In this document: piece by piece, positions 18,812-26,480 of the stretch
Numbering within the stretch: the first letter of the stretch is position 1
How the letters are laid out: each line of letters starts with the position of its first letter
Assembly (NCBI GenBank): GCA_012837935.1
Contig: DUQG01000011.1
Location: forward strand, 1-32,683
Origin: Bacteroidales bacterium
Lineage (GTDB): Bacteria > Bacteroidota > Bacteroidia > Bacteroidales > Paludibacteraceae
Reading direction: 5' to 3'
DNA length: 32,683 bases
Translations under genes and position numbers: made by a program
Notes under the pieces: generated by a model
Database searches by the model: none
The model's input: the letters and a program-made list of their open reading frames with translations, nothing else
Told to the model about the DNA's origin: nothing

Positions 18812-19996
18812 TTATGCTTTATTTCTTTTCATTTTTAAGTAGTGCAATGCACGCACAAGCATTAATCCAATAAGCGGTAAAAATGCGATATTAAGCGACT
18901 GAATGGTCATTGTAGCAACAATCAATACTAACATATATAATACAACTTGAATCATAGCGATAATTATCATAGTCCTTTGCGACGACCTTATCCATATCAT
19001 CACTGCAAAAATAAGATTCAACGGGTTGCACCAAAGCAAATTAAAGTTGTTTTTCACAAGCGGATGGATGGAAAAAAACATCAGGTAAAAAATGATTATT
19101 CCGGCAATCCCCGTGATTATCAAAAGGATAAAATCAAACCAACGACTATGTTTTTTTCGTTTATAATCAAAAAACATAAGCAATAAGCCTAGTAATAAAA
19201 CCAGCGATGTAGCCACAATCGGTAAAGTAAGAAGCGATGTTTTTTCAGGCACATCTTGCTTTTCTACCAAAATATTTTTCTCTGCAACCAAAGGTATTTC
19301 CGCATCATTTTCATCTACAACGAATGATACTGCATAAGATTTACAAAGTTCTTCCGGTAAAAACAAAGTCTGAAAAGGTGTGGCTATCTCATCGGCATCT
19401 TTTCCAAACACCAAATCAATTCCGAACTGCAACCAGCTAAATTTTCCGGTATAATCAGTTACTAAATGACGGAACGACTTTTCAGAAAAATTATGCTTCG
19501 TTTCAAGCATGTTTGGCAAAAGCGACTCATTAATAATATCTCTCGGACGGGTGGCACAATTATCGAAAACGAAATTGTACAAATACTCTCTATTTTCCGG
19601 CTTATAATTGGTTAAAATCAGGTCAAGCAGTTTCTGCTTCTGCTCATCATTCAAGTTCAAGACTTGCTCTGTTACGCTTGAACTTCGTGCACGATAACTA
19701 TTTAAGAAGGAAAAAGTAGGCTGAAAATCAAGCCAATAATAAGTTTCGCCTTTTACAAAAAGAGGGTAAAAATTTTCTTTCTCAAAATCAAATATTCCCC
19801 AATTAGCCACAAAATCAACCGATTGAGACTCATCGTAAACACGTATGCCCGTGTGTCCGAATTTTTCATAAGCAACCGGACCGGGTGAGCAAGTAAGCAA
19901 ACTAAACTGTGTGTTTTCTGTAATTAAGATTTCCTGTGCCTGAGTAAAATTTATCAGTCCGAAAAACAGGAAAAATAGCGTAAAAAGTTTTTTCAT
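18812..19996 (-). CDS. DUF4105 membrane protein, candidate lipoprotein N-acyltransferase (Lnb-like)
   Basis: A 394-residue protein. The frame is open to 20095, but the start MKKLFTLFFL at 19996 gives a proper signal peptide (to about residue 20, TQAQ) and sits 23 bp below a -7 promoter element at 20020-20027, which lies inside the longer frame; I therefore use 19996. A soluble periplasmic domain (about 22-250) carries the DUF4105 hallmarks: Cys36 in LLTCSPG, His48 in FGHTGIRV and Cys147 in FDNCATRPRDI. The C-terminal part (about 255-390) has about five membrane helices. From memory, a DUF4105-family protein of Bacteroides was reported as the lipoprotein N-acyltransferase Lnb, replacing Lnt; a Cys/His pair would suit acyl transfer. 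I am unsure whether this gene is the orthologue or a paralogue. It is followed by lacZ copy 2 at 19 bp. Confidence 0.75.
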   Translation of the reverse strand: MKKLFTLFFLFFGLINFTQAQEILITENTQFSLLTCSPGPVAYEKFGHTGIRVYDESQSVDFVANWGIFDFEKENFYPLFVKGETYYWLDFQPTFSFLNSYRARSSSVTEQVLNLNDEQKQKLLDLILTNYKPENREYLYNFVFDNCATRPRDIINESLLPNMLETKHNFSEKSFRHLVTDYTGKFSWLQFGIDLVFGKDADEIATPFQTLFLPEELCKSYAVSFVVDENDAEIPLVAEKNILVEKQDVPEKTSLLTLPIVATSLVLLLGLLLMFFDYKRKKHSRWFDFILLIITGIAGIIIFYLMFFSIHPLVKNNFNLLWCNPLNLIFAVMIWIRSSQRTMIIIAMIQVVLYMLVLIVATMTIQSLNIAFLPLIGLMLVRALHYLKMKRNKA

Positions 19997-20019
19997 TTTT
20001 GTGTGTTTTTTAACATTTA

Positions 20020-20027
20020 CAAAGATA
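20020..20027 (-). promoter_or_regulatory. Putative -7 promoter element for the DUF4105-lacZ operon
   Basis: On the minus strand it reads TATCTTTG, a match to TAnnTTTG, with a short leader to the ATG at 19996. No convincing -33 box at the standard spacing. It supports the shorter start of the DUF4105 gene. Confidence 0.5.
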
Positions 20028-20159
20028 GTTAAAAGCAACGAGAAGACTAAGCCAATTTTGAAAAAAATCCGAGCAAAAACTTCAAAAACAGTCAAAAGAA
20101 AGCCAACAAATGTTAACCGAACTATAAATTTGTCAAGCTAATCGCACTAAAAAAATCAT

Positions 20160-20194
20160 TTTGTGAAATATTTAGAATTTATTTCGTAAATTTG
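20160..20194 (+). promoter_or_regulatory. Putative promoter for the Crp-like regulator gene
   Basis: TTTG (20160-20163), a 23-bp spacer, then TAAATTTG (20187-20194), matching the Bacteroidota -33/-7 pattern with a slightly long spacer. A second TAAATTTG lies at 20125-20132 without a matching -33 box. The leader to the ATG at 20235 is about 30-35 nt. Confidence 0.55.
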
Positions 20195-20234
20195 TGCTGT
20201 AAAACAATGTTTTAAAACATATTCTCTAAAAACT

Positions 20235-20936
20235 ATGCCCAAAAAACTTGCTGCAAACTTAAAACCGATAGAAGAAGTGTTAACTTTTTGGGATGTACTT
20301 ACGCCGGACGAGCGCAACTACATCCGAAGTACACATTCCGTTCAATTTTACAAAAAAAATGAAGTAATTCAAAGTGAAGGCGACCATTCGACCCACCTAA
20401 TGATTTTAGCAATGGGGAAAGTAAAGGTTTACAAAGCCTGTTTGAGCAATCGTCCGCAAATAGTGCGGATGCTGAAACCCGGCGAGCATTTTGGTTTTCG
20501 AGCCATTATTGCCAACGAGCCGAACAGCACTACGGTTATTGCCTTTGAAGCTTCGGCGGTTTACATGATTAATGCAGATAGTTTTTTGTCTATCCTACGT
20601 CATAATAATGCTTTCTGTTACAGATTTTTAGAAGAATTGGCATTTGACCTTGCCGAGTCGGACGCGCGAACTGTCAATTTGACACAAAAACACATTCGCG
20701 GAAGATTGGCAGAAGCTTTGCTGTTTTTAAAAGACAACTATGGTCTAGAAGAAGACGGCGCCACAATAAGTATCTATTTATCAAGAGAAGATTTGGCGAA
20801 CCTGTCTAACATGACCACGTCCAACGCCATACGCACGTTGTCAAATTTTGTTTTAGACGAAATGATAACAATGGACGGTAGAAAAATTAAAATCATTGAC
20901 GAAGAAAAACTACGAAAAACAAGTAAGTTGGGTTAA
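20235..20936 (+). CDS. Crp/Fnr-family transcription regulator
   Basis: A 233-residue cytoplasmic regulator with an N-terminal cyclic-nucleotide-binding-fold domain (about residues 15-130) and a C-terminal winged helix (about 155-225; recognition-helix region LSREDLANLSNMTTSNAIRTLSNF). Aligned by eye with E. coli CRP, the block GEHFGFRAIIANEPNSTTV has Phe where CRP has Glu72 and Ser-Thr where CRP has Arg82-Ser83, so the cAMP phosphate-binding residues are missing; it probably responds to another signal or works by level. There is no N-terminal Cys cluster of the Fnr iron-sulphur type. It is followed after 49 bp by the TPR gene with no terminator between. Targets are unknown. Confidence 0.88.
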   Translation: MPKKLAANLKPIEEVLTFWDVLTPDERNYIRSTHSVQFYKKNEVIQSEGDHSTHLMILAMGKVKVYKACLSNRPQIVRMLKPGEHFGFRAIIANEPNSTTVIAFEASAVYMINADSFLSILRHNNAFCYRFLEELAFDLAESDARTVNLTQKHIRGRLAEALLFLKDNYGLEEDGATISIYLSREDLANLSNMTTSNAIRTLSNFVLDEMITMDGRKIKIIDEEKLRKTSKLG

Positions 20937-20985
20937 TGGCATGCAGCGTTTTTCGAGAGTTTTCAAGTCTTAAAAACAGAAAACA

Positions 20986-23205
20986 ATGACACCAGGTGAA
21001 ATTCATAGCACTTATAAAAAAATATTATCCCACCTTTCTGACGGAAGATTGAAAAATGCTTTGGAAAAGACAGAAAAGCTAAACAACGAGTTTCAGTCGC
21101 CTGCCATTAAGCAAAAAATAGAAAGTATGCAGACTAATTATAAATATATGCTGCAATACTTTGTGGATGGCGTGAAAGACCCGGAACGCACGTCGTTGTA
21201 CAATAAACTGATAGCGAATGTTTTTTGTACGGCTGCCGATTTACGTGATGAACTGCTTACACGGGATGCCAACAACTTTGAATTTTCTAAAAAAAGACAC
21301 TTCCCTTTTACCGCACAACTATCCAAAGATGAGCTGATTAGAAAACTGACTCAAAAATTTGAATTGGATAAAGAGTTGGGTGAAATGGATATTGAGCAGG
21401 CAGACAGCGATGCCAAAAAGCTCCAACTGCAAACGGAATTTGAAGAGGCTTATCGGTATCTTTTCAACTATTTTTGGCTTTGCAGCAATTATAATTCCGA
21501 TGCTGCGATGGCGGCTTACGAGCTTGTGATGAGTGATGAATACGAGAGTTCGGTGGTAAAATCCTTGCTTGTATCGGCGCTTACGCTTAATCTTTGGCGG
21601 ACATTTAACGAAAACAAACTGTTGATGCTGCTTGATGCTTGCAAGCTTTCGGATATGCAGGCCAGCCAGCGTGCGTTGGTGGGAATTTGTTTTGTATTGG
21701 CAAAGTACAACCGCTTTCTACCCTACTTCCCGAATATCCGCAATCGACTGGTAATTATGATGGATGACAGCCAAACAACGGAAAGGTTGCAAAATATTAT
21801 TATTCAAATCATTGGGACAACGGAAACTGCTGATATTACCAAAAAACTTCAAGAAGAGATTTTCCCGGAACTGATGAAATTGGGTCCGCTGATGCAAGAG
21901 AAACTGAAAGGCGAAAATCCGCTAAGCATGGACGAATGGGGTGAAATAAATCCGGAATGGCAAGAGATGATAGAAAACAGCGATGCTTCGGATAAAATTC
22001 AGGAATTTGCAGAAATGGAAATGAGCGGTGCAGACGTTTATATGAGCACGTTTGCGATGCTGAAATCTTTCCCGTTTTTCTCTGAAATCAGTAATTGGCT
22101 AATCCCGTTTGACACGGAAAATCTATCGGTAAGAGAACTTTTTGAAAGTTCGGAAAAGAGTCTAATTTCCACGTTTGTTACTTCTAACGTGATGTGCAAT
22201 TCCGACCGTTACTCTTTCTGTATGAGTATTTTAAGAATGCCTGAAATGCAACGTAACTTGATGAAACAGAATTTCGGTGAAATGGCAGAGCAGATGGATG
22301 AGATGAAAAAAGATGAAGCTCTGCACTCGCCCAACCAACTCGCAAAAACCATTTCAAAACACTATATACAGGATTTGTTCCGCTTTTTCAAACTCAATCC
22401 TAATCGCGGTGATTTTGCAGATATGTTTAAGACTTCGCTGATATTGCACAAGACCTATCTATTTGATTTACTGTCTATTGACGATAGCGTAAAATCGAAT
22501 ATCGCTGAGTTTTATTTCTCGAAAAAACTCTATCCGCAAGCCATCGAGCTTTTTGAAGAGAGCGAGAAAGAAGGAAACAGTTCGGCGGCATTGTATCAAA
22601 AATTAGGTTATGCGTATCAGCAAAATTCACAATTGATAAGTGCGCTAAGTGCTTACAAAAAAGCCGATTTGATACAGCCGGATGATTTTTGGACAAACCG
22701 AAAAATTGCACTTTGCTACCGCTTACAAGGCGATACGAAAAATACACTTAAAACATACAGACACGCGGATTTTATCAAGCCGGGCAATATTTCTGTGCAG
22801 TTGCAAATTGTGAATTGTCTAGTGATGCTTGATAAACACGAAGAAGCGCTGAAAAACTTGAACGAACTGAACAACACGCATCCCGATAATGTACGAATTA
22901 TGCGTGCTACGATGACCACAGCATTTTCAGGAAATAACATGGCACAAGCCGATTATTTTGCATCTACACTGCTTGATTCAGGCAGTGCAATTGCATACGA
23001 TTACCTGATTGCGGGAATGATTGCCTGGTGTATGAACCGACAAAAAGAAGCGAAAGAGCGCTATCTGAAATCGGTGGATTTATTGGAAAATAATTGGGAA
23101 CAGTTCGTAAACCTATTTAAGCAGGAAGAACATCTGCTGATAGAAAATGGCGTGGACAAAGCAGATATTCCGTTGATTTTGGATGCGGTGGAATATGATA
23201 ATTGA
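20986..23205 (+). CDS. Cytoplasmic TPR-repeat protein of unknown function
   Basis: A 739-residue protein without signal peptide or membrane helix. The first two thirds are alpha-helical and acidic without a motif I recognise. The last third (about residues 505-700) holds several tetratricopeptide repeats, for example KLYPQAIELFEESEKEGNSSAALYQ-type units followed by QLISALSAYKKADLIQPDD and KHEEALKNLNELNNTHPDN, each ending in the usual Pro-Asp/Asn turn. TPRs mediate protein-protein contacts; no enzymatic residues are visible. It sits directly after the Crp-like regulator (49 bp) and probably shares its transcript. Long proteins of this kind, helical with C-terminal TPRs, are familiar to me as uncharacterised Bacteroidota proteins, but I can name no family. 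Confidence 0.85.
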   Translation: MTPGEIHSTYKKILSHLSDGRLKNALEKTEKLNNEFQSPAIKQKIESMQTNYKYMLQYFVDGVKDPERTSLYNKLIANVFCTAADLRDELLTRDANNFEFSKKRHFPFTAQLSKDELIRKLTQKFELDKELGEMDIEQADSDAKKLQLQTEFEEAYRYLFNYFWLCSNYNSDAAMAAYELVMSDEYESSVVKSLLVSALTLNLWRTFNENKLLMLLDACKLSDMQASQRALVGICFVLAKYNRFLPYFPNIRNRLVIMMDDSQTTERLQNIIIQIIGTTETADITKKLQEEIFPELMKLGPLMQEKLKGENPLSMDEWGEINPEWQEMIENSDASDKIQEFAEMEMSGADVYMSTFAMLKSFPFFSEISNWLIPFDTENLSVRELFESSEKSLISTFVTSNVMCNSDRYSFCMSILRMPEMQRNLMKQNFGEMAEQMDEMKKDEALHSPNQLAKTISKHYIQDLFRFFKLNPNRGDFADMFKTSLILHKTYLFDLLSIDDSVKSNIAEFYFSKKLYPQAIELFEESEKEGNSSAALYQKLGYAYQQNSQLISALSAYKKADLIQPDDFWTNRKIALCYRLQGDTKNTLKTYRHADFIKPGNISVQLQIVNCLVMLDKHEEALKNLNELNNTHPDNVRIMRATMTTAFSGNNMAQADYFASTLLDSGSAIAYDYLIAGMIAWCMNRQKEAKERYLKSVDLLENNWEQFVNLFKQEEHLLIENGVDKADIPLILDAVEYDN

Positions 23206-23270
23206 TTTTTGTTCGTTATATAGACTGTAATCAAGCGGTTTGGTGCGGTTTATTTTATAATTACGGAACG

Positions 23271-23288
23271 AACCGACTGGAAGCGGTT
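23271..23288. repeat. Degenerate short palindrome upstream of gldF
   Basis: Arms aaccgact and agcggtt with the 3-nt loop gga; one arm has an extra base. Same short-loop layout as the palindromes at 13479 and 26437, so it may be a decayed member of such repeats. The 23206-23323 spacer otherwise shows a loose repetition of the word 'gcggtt' and no clear promoter. Confidence 0.4.
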
Positions 23289-23323
23289 AGTCCCTTTTGA
23301 ACTCACATTTTTAAGCTTTACAG

Positions 23324-24049
23324 ATGCTATCAATTTTCAAAAAAGAACTTCGAAGCTTTTTTAGCAATGCAACCGGTTATATTGTAATCGGTATTTTCTT
23401 GTTGCTTACCGGGCTATTTTTGTGGGTAATTCCGGGACAATTTAATGTGTTGGATGCAGGATATGCAAATCTGGACGGCTTGTTTTATTTGGCACCCTGG
23501 TTGTTTTTATTTTTGGTTCCTGCAGTTTGTATGCGATTTTTCGCGGAAGAAAAGCAGACCGGAACTTGGGAACTTATCCAAACAAAGCCATTGAGTACCT
23601 GGCAAATCGTTTTGGGAAAATACTTTGCCGGACTTTTGCTGGTTGTTTTAGCACTTCTGCCTACAATAATTTATTACATTTCCGTTTCCTACTTGGCTCA
23701 ACCTGTGGGGAATGTAGATGCTGGACAGTTTTGGGGTTCGTTTATCGGACTGATTTTCTTGGCAGCGACTTACACTTCTATCGGGATTTTCTCTTCATCC
23801 ATCACTCGTAATCAAATTGTTGCATTTATTATTGCGTTGGTAATCAGCTTTTTTATGTTTTACGGATTTGATTTGCTATCGAGTTTTTTCAGCGGCGGTG
23901 CAGAAACCCATTTTTTAGAAAATTTGGGTATCCATTCTCACTATAAATCAATGAGTCGTGGTGTGATTGACAGTCGTGATCTAGTCTATTTTTTGGTGGT
24001 GTGTGGGCTGTTTTTATTTGGCACTGCAATAAGAGTGAAGAGGAACTAA
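23324..24049 (+). CDS. gldF: ABC transporter permease, GldF-like
   Basis: A 241-residue inner-membrane permease with about six helices, of the ABC-2 type. The opening MLSIFKKELRSFFSNATGYIVIGIFLLL, the block FAEEKQTGTWELIQTKPLSTWQIVLGKY (about residues 74-101) and the length match the gliding-associated GldF subunit. In Flavobacterium johnsoniae GldA (ATPase), GldF and GldG form an ABC transporter; the pair gldF-gldG is normally adjacent. Here the next gene is surE after 47 bp and no gldG or gldA is in the window. Many non-gliding Bacteroidota keep gldF, and its substrate is unknown. The start at 23324 follows a short palindrome and no obvious promoter. Confidence 0.82.
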   Translation: MLSIFKKELRSFFSNATGYIVIGIFLLLTGLFLWVIPGQFNVLDAGYANLDGLFYLAPWLFLFLVPAVCMRFFAEEKQTGTWELIQTKPLSTWQIVLGKYFAGLLLVVLALLPTIIYYISVSYLAQPVGNVDAGQFWGSFIGLIFLAATYTSIGIFSSSITRNQIVAFIIALVISFFMFYGFDLLSSFFSGGAETHFLENLGIHSHYKSMSRGVIDSRDLVYFLVVCGLFLFGTAIRVKRN

Positions 24050-24066
24050 CTCAACAACTGTAAACT

Positions 24067-24084
24067 TCCCGATAGCTATCGGGA
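24067..24084. repeat. Perfect 18-bp palindrome TCCCGATAGCTATCGGGA
   Basis: A self-complementary sequence without a loop, in the 47-bp spacer between gldF and surE. I recall this word as recurrent in Bacteroidota intergenic DNA, but cannot count it here; only this copy was seen in the window. No T-run follows, so it is not a standard terminator. Confidence 0.75.
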
Positions 24085-24096
24085 TTACTGCAAACT

Positions 24097-24858
24097 ATGA
24101 ATATGAGACCTTATATATTAATTTCAAATGATGACGGTGTAGATGCACCGGGAATTTTGTTTTTGACACGTTTAATGATGCAACTTGGCGATGTGCAGGT
24201 TGTTGCACCGGAAGGACCACGTTCAGGACAATCGAGTGCAATTACAACGGATATGCCAATTCGTTATAGATTACTCGAAAAAACGGAAGGTTTGACACGC
24301 TATTCCTGTACAGGAACGCCAACAGACTGCATAAAATTAGCTTTTGACAAAATTCTTGACAGAACACCGGACTTGATAGTAACAGGAATTAACCACGGCT
24401 CTAATGCAGCAATCAATGTAATTTATTCCGGAACGATGGGTGGAACTTTTGAAGGCTGTGAGCACGGTGTACCCTCTATCGGTTTTTCGCTTTGCGACCA
24501 TGCTTACGATGCTGATTTTTCATATTTCGCACCGTATATTTTGAAAATTTCAGAAGAAACTCTTAAAAACGGACTTCCTGAAAATGTTTGCCTAAATGTA
24601 AATGCACCAATAGGCAAGCTGAAAGGTGTGCGGGTTGCTCGACAGTGCAAAGGCAGATGGATGAAAGAGTTTGAAATGATTCCCGATGCGCACGGTAGAG
24701 AACAACATTGGCTGGCGGGTTATTTTGAAAACTTTGAGCCTGCGGCGGAAGATACGGATGAATGGGCATTGAATAATGGCTACGTGTCTGTTGTTCCTTG
24801 TGTTTTGGATTTAACAGCACACGGATTTCTGAAAGAAATGAAATCGTGGAATATGTAA
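24097..24858 (+). CDS. surE: 5'/3'-nucleotidase SurE
   Basis: A 253-residue cytoplasmic, metal-dependent nucleoside monophosphate phosphatase; SurE enzymes also act on short polyphosphate and contribute to stationary-phase survival. Signature blocks are intact: SNDDG near the N-terminus (Asp12 and Asp13 in metal binding), SGQSSAIT (about 43-50), GTPTDC (about 74-79), and GINHGSN followed by YSGTMGGTFEG. Translation could start at Met1 or at Met3 (MRPYILISNDDG), the latter matching the compact family N-terminus. It lies between gldF and a small membrane protein gene, with lpxB next, an order I associate with Bacteroidota genomes. Confidence 0.95.
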   Translation: MNMRPYILISNDDGVDAPGILFLTRLMMQLGDVQVVAPEGPRSGQSSAITTDMPIRYRLLEKTEGLTRYSCTGTPTDCIKLAFDKILDRTPDLIVTGINHGSNAAINVIYSGTMGGTFEGCEHGVPSIGFSLCDHAYDADFSYFAPYILKISEETLKNGLPENVCLNVNAPIGKLKGVRVARQCKGRWMKEFEMIPDAHGREQHWLAGYFENFEPAAEDTDEWALNNGYVSVVPCVLDLTAHGFLKEMKSWNM

Positions 24859-24874
24859 TTATTTATTAGTTTTG

Positions 24875-25019
24875 AGTTAAGAGTTCTGAGTTCTGAGTAA
24901 TAATACTTTGATAAACACTGCAATGGTCTAACTGTCAGTCAGTGCAACGGTCTAAAAATCTATTGTCTTTCATCTAAAAATCTTACAGTCTAAAATCTTA
25001 TAGTCTTACAGTCTAAAAA
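24875..25019. repeat. Short-period degenerate repeats between surE and the small membrane gene
   Basis: Three simple patterns follow one another: a period-7 run (gagttctgagttctgag), two near copies of 'tgcaa(t/c)ggtcta', and a run of variants of 'tctaaaa(a)tctta(c/t)agt' up to the next ATG at 25020. No reading frame, hairpin terminator or promoter consensus stands out. It looks like slippage- or recombination-derived spacer DNA. Confidence 0.6.
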
Positions 25020-25304
25020 ATGTATCGTTTTAATCGGTTTTTCTATGGTTTTATACCGGGAATTTTACTTCCTCTGCTATTTTTGTGGTTGTATTTGAGC
25101 CGATTTTATCCAGCTGATATTCCTGTTTTAGAAATTGTAAAGCAGCTTTTCCCGAGTGTGATGTTGGGGAAATTACTTTTGCTTTCCATTATGCCTAATT
25201 TAATCGGTGTGTTTATTTTTTACAAACAAGACAGTTTCCGTCTGGGTATTGGGATGATGATAGGTGCACTGCCTTATTTGATAGCGGCGATGTTTATGAT
25301 GTAA
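25020..25304 (+). CDS. Small membrane protein between surE and lpxB
   Basis: A 94-residue protein with three predicted membrane helices (about residues 8-28, 46-67 and 74-93) and a charged, basic first loop. It ends 14 bp before lpxB, so it is probably translated from the same transcript. I do not recognise a named domain. The position beside lpxB suggests, but does not show, a link to envelope or lipid A biology. The ATG follows immediately after a repetitive spacer and has no clear ribosome binding site, which is usual in Bacteroidota. Confidence 0.75.
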   Translation: MYRFNRFFYGFIPGILLPLLFLWLYLSRFYPADIPVLEIVKQLFPSVMLGKLLLLSIMPNLIGVFIFYKQDSFRLGIGMMIGALPYLIAAMFMM

Positions 25305-25318
25305 AATACATTTTAATT

Positions 25319-26446
25319 ATGAAGTACTTTTTAATAGCGGGCGAAGCTTCCGGCGATTTACATGCTTCCAACCTAATGCGAGAGTTGAAGAAATTGGATT
25401 CCGAAGCTGAGTTTCAGTTTCTGGGTGGTGATTTGATGCTTGCAGAAGGGAAAAACCTGGTAAAGCATTATCGGGATATGGCGTTTATGGGCTTTGTTGC
25501 CGTGCTTAAAAATGCTCGTAAAGTGCTGAATAATATGAATATATGCAAAAAAGCCATTGCTAGTTTTCAGCCGGATGTGGTGATTTTAATCGACTATCCA
25601 TCTTTTAATTTACGCATTGCAAAACACGTTAAGGATACACTGAATATCCCGGTTTACTACTATATTTCCCCGAAAATCTGGGCGTGGAAAGAGTTCAGAA
25701 TAAAAGAAATTAAAAAATACGTGGACAAAATGTTCACAATCCTACCTTTTGAAACGGCATTTTATAAAAAACATAATTACCATGTGCAATACGTAGGAAA
25801 TCCGAGTGTTGACAGCATTGCAAAGCGTCCTAACCAAGAGCAAAGTTTTGAAGAGTTTTGTCGGCTGAACGAACTTTCAGACAAGCCAATTATTGCTCTT
25901 CTACCCGGAAGTCGAAAACAAGAAATTTCATCCTGCCTGCCTACGATGCTTGAAGCAGCCGGCGATTATCCCGATTATCAAGTAGTAGTTAGTGGTGCGC
26001 CGGGCGTAGAACTTGATTTTTACAAACCGCTACTTACTTCCGCAAACTCCAAAGTTATTTTCGGACAAACCTACGAAATGCTTAGCCACGCTACAGCCGC
26101 TGTGGTTAATTCCGGCACTGCTACGCTTGAAACAGCTCTTATCGGAACGCCGCAAGTGGTGGTCTATCAGCTGGCTTTCAGCCGATTAGCAATGACATTA
26201 AAACCTTATCTTATTAAAACTAAATACGTTTCGCTGGTAAATATTATTGCCGAAAAGGAAGTTGTAAAAGAACTACTCGGGCACTATTTCACCAAAGAAA
26301 GTTTAAGTGCCGAACTCAATCAACTGCTTAACAACAAGCCATATCGCAAACAGATGATAACCAACTATGAAAATATGCGAGCTATATTAGGCAAACCCGG
26401 CGCAGCTGAAAGAGCTGCAAAAGGGGTGTATGAAAGTTTAACCTAA
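25319..26446 (+). CDS. lpxB: Lipid-A-disaccharide synthase LpxB
   Basis: A 375-residue glycosyltransferase of family GT19 that joins UDP-2,3-diacylglucosamine and lipid X to form the lipid A disaccharide at the cytoplasmic face of the inner membrane. Hallmarks are present: AGEASGDLH at residues 7-15, the block DYPSFNLRIAKHVK and YYISPKIWAWKEFRIKEIKKYVD in the N-terminal domain, LLPGSRKQEI at about 199-208 in the nucleotide-sugar-binding domain, and NSGTATLETALIGTPQVVVYQ at about 264-284. The length is normal and the frame intact. It is the last gene of the plus-strand run; its stop codon is inside a long palindrome (26437-26473). Confidence 0.96.
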   Translation: MKYFLIAGEASGDLHASNLMRELKKLDSEAEFQFLGGDLMLAEGKNLVKHYRDMAFMGFVAVLKNARKVLNNMNICKKAIASFQPDVVILIDYPSFNLRIAKHVKDTLNIPVYYYISPKIWAWKEFRIKEIKKYVDKMFTILPFETAFYKKHNYHVQYVGNPSVDSIAKRPNQEQSFEEFCRLNELSDKPIIALLPGSRKQEISSCLPTMLEAAGDYPDYQVVVSGAPGVELDFYKPLLTSANSKVIFGQTYEMLSHATAAVVNSGTATLETALIGTPQVVVYQLAFSRLAMTLKPYLIKTKYVSLVNIIAEKEVVKELLGHYFTKESLSAELNQLLNNKPYRKQMITNYENMRAILGKPGAAERAAKGVYESLT

Positions 26447-26473
26447 CAGGTTTTGGAAACCTGTTAGGTTAAA
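26437..26473. repeat. Perfect 17-bp-stem palindrome covering the lpxB stop codon
   Basis: Arms of 17 nt (left TTTAACCTAACAGGTTT, right its exact complement) around the 3-nt loop tgg. The lpxB stop TAA (26444-26446) lies in the left arm. It separates the converging lpxB and topoisomerase genes, whose ends are 34 bp apart, and may act as a transcription stop in both directions, although no strong T-run follows. I recall palindromes built on AACCTGTTAGGTT as recurrent in Bacteroidota genomes. Confidence 0.8.
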
Positions 26474-26480
26474 GTTAGCA

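Noticed and set aside
19997-20095. Longer N-terminus for the DUF4105 protein
   Set aside because: The extra 33 residues precede a complete signal peptide and contain the predicted -7 promoter element, so the ATG at 19996 is more likely.
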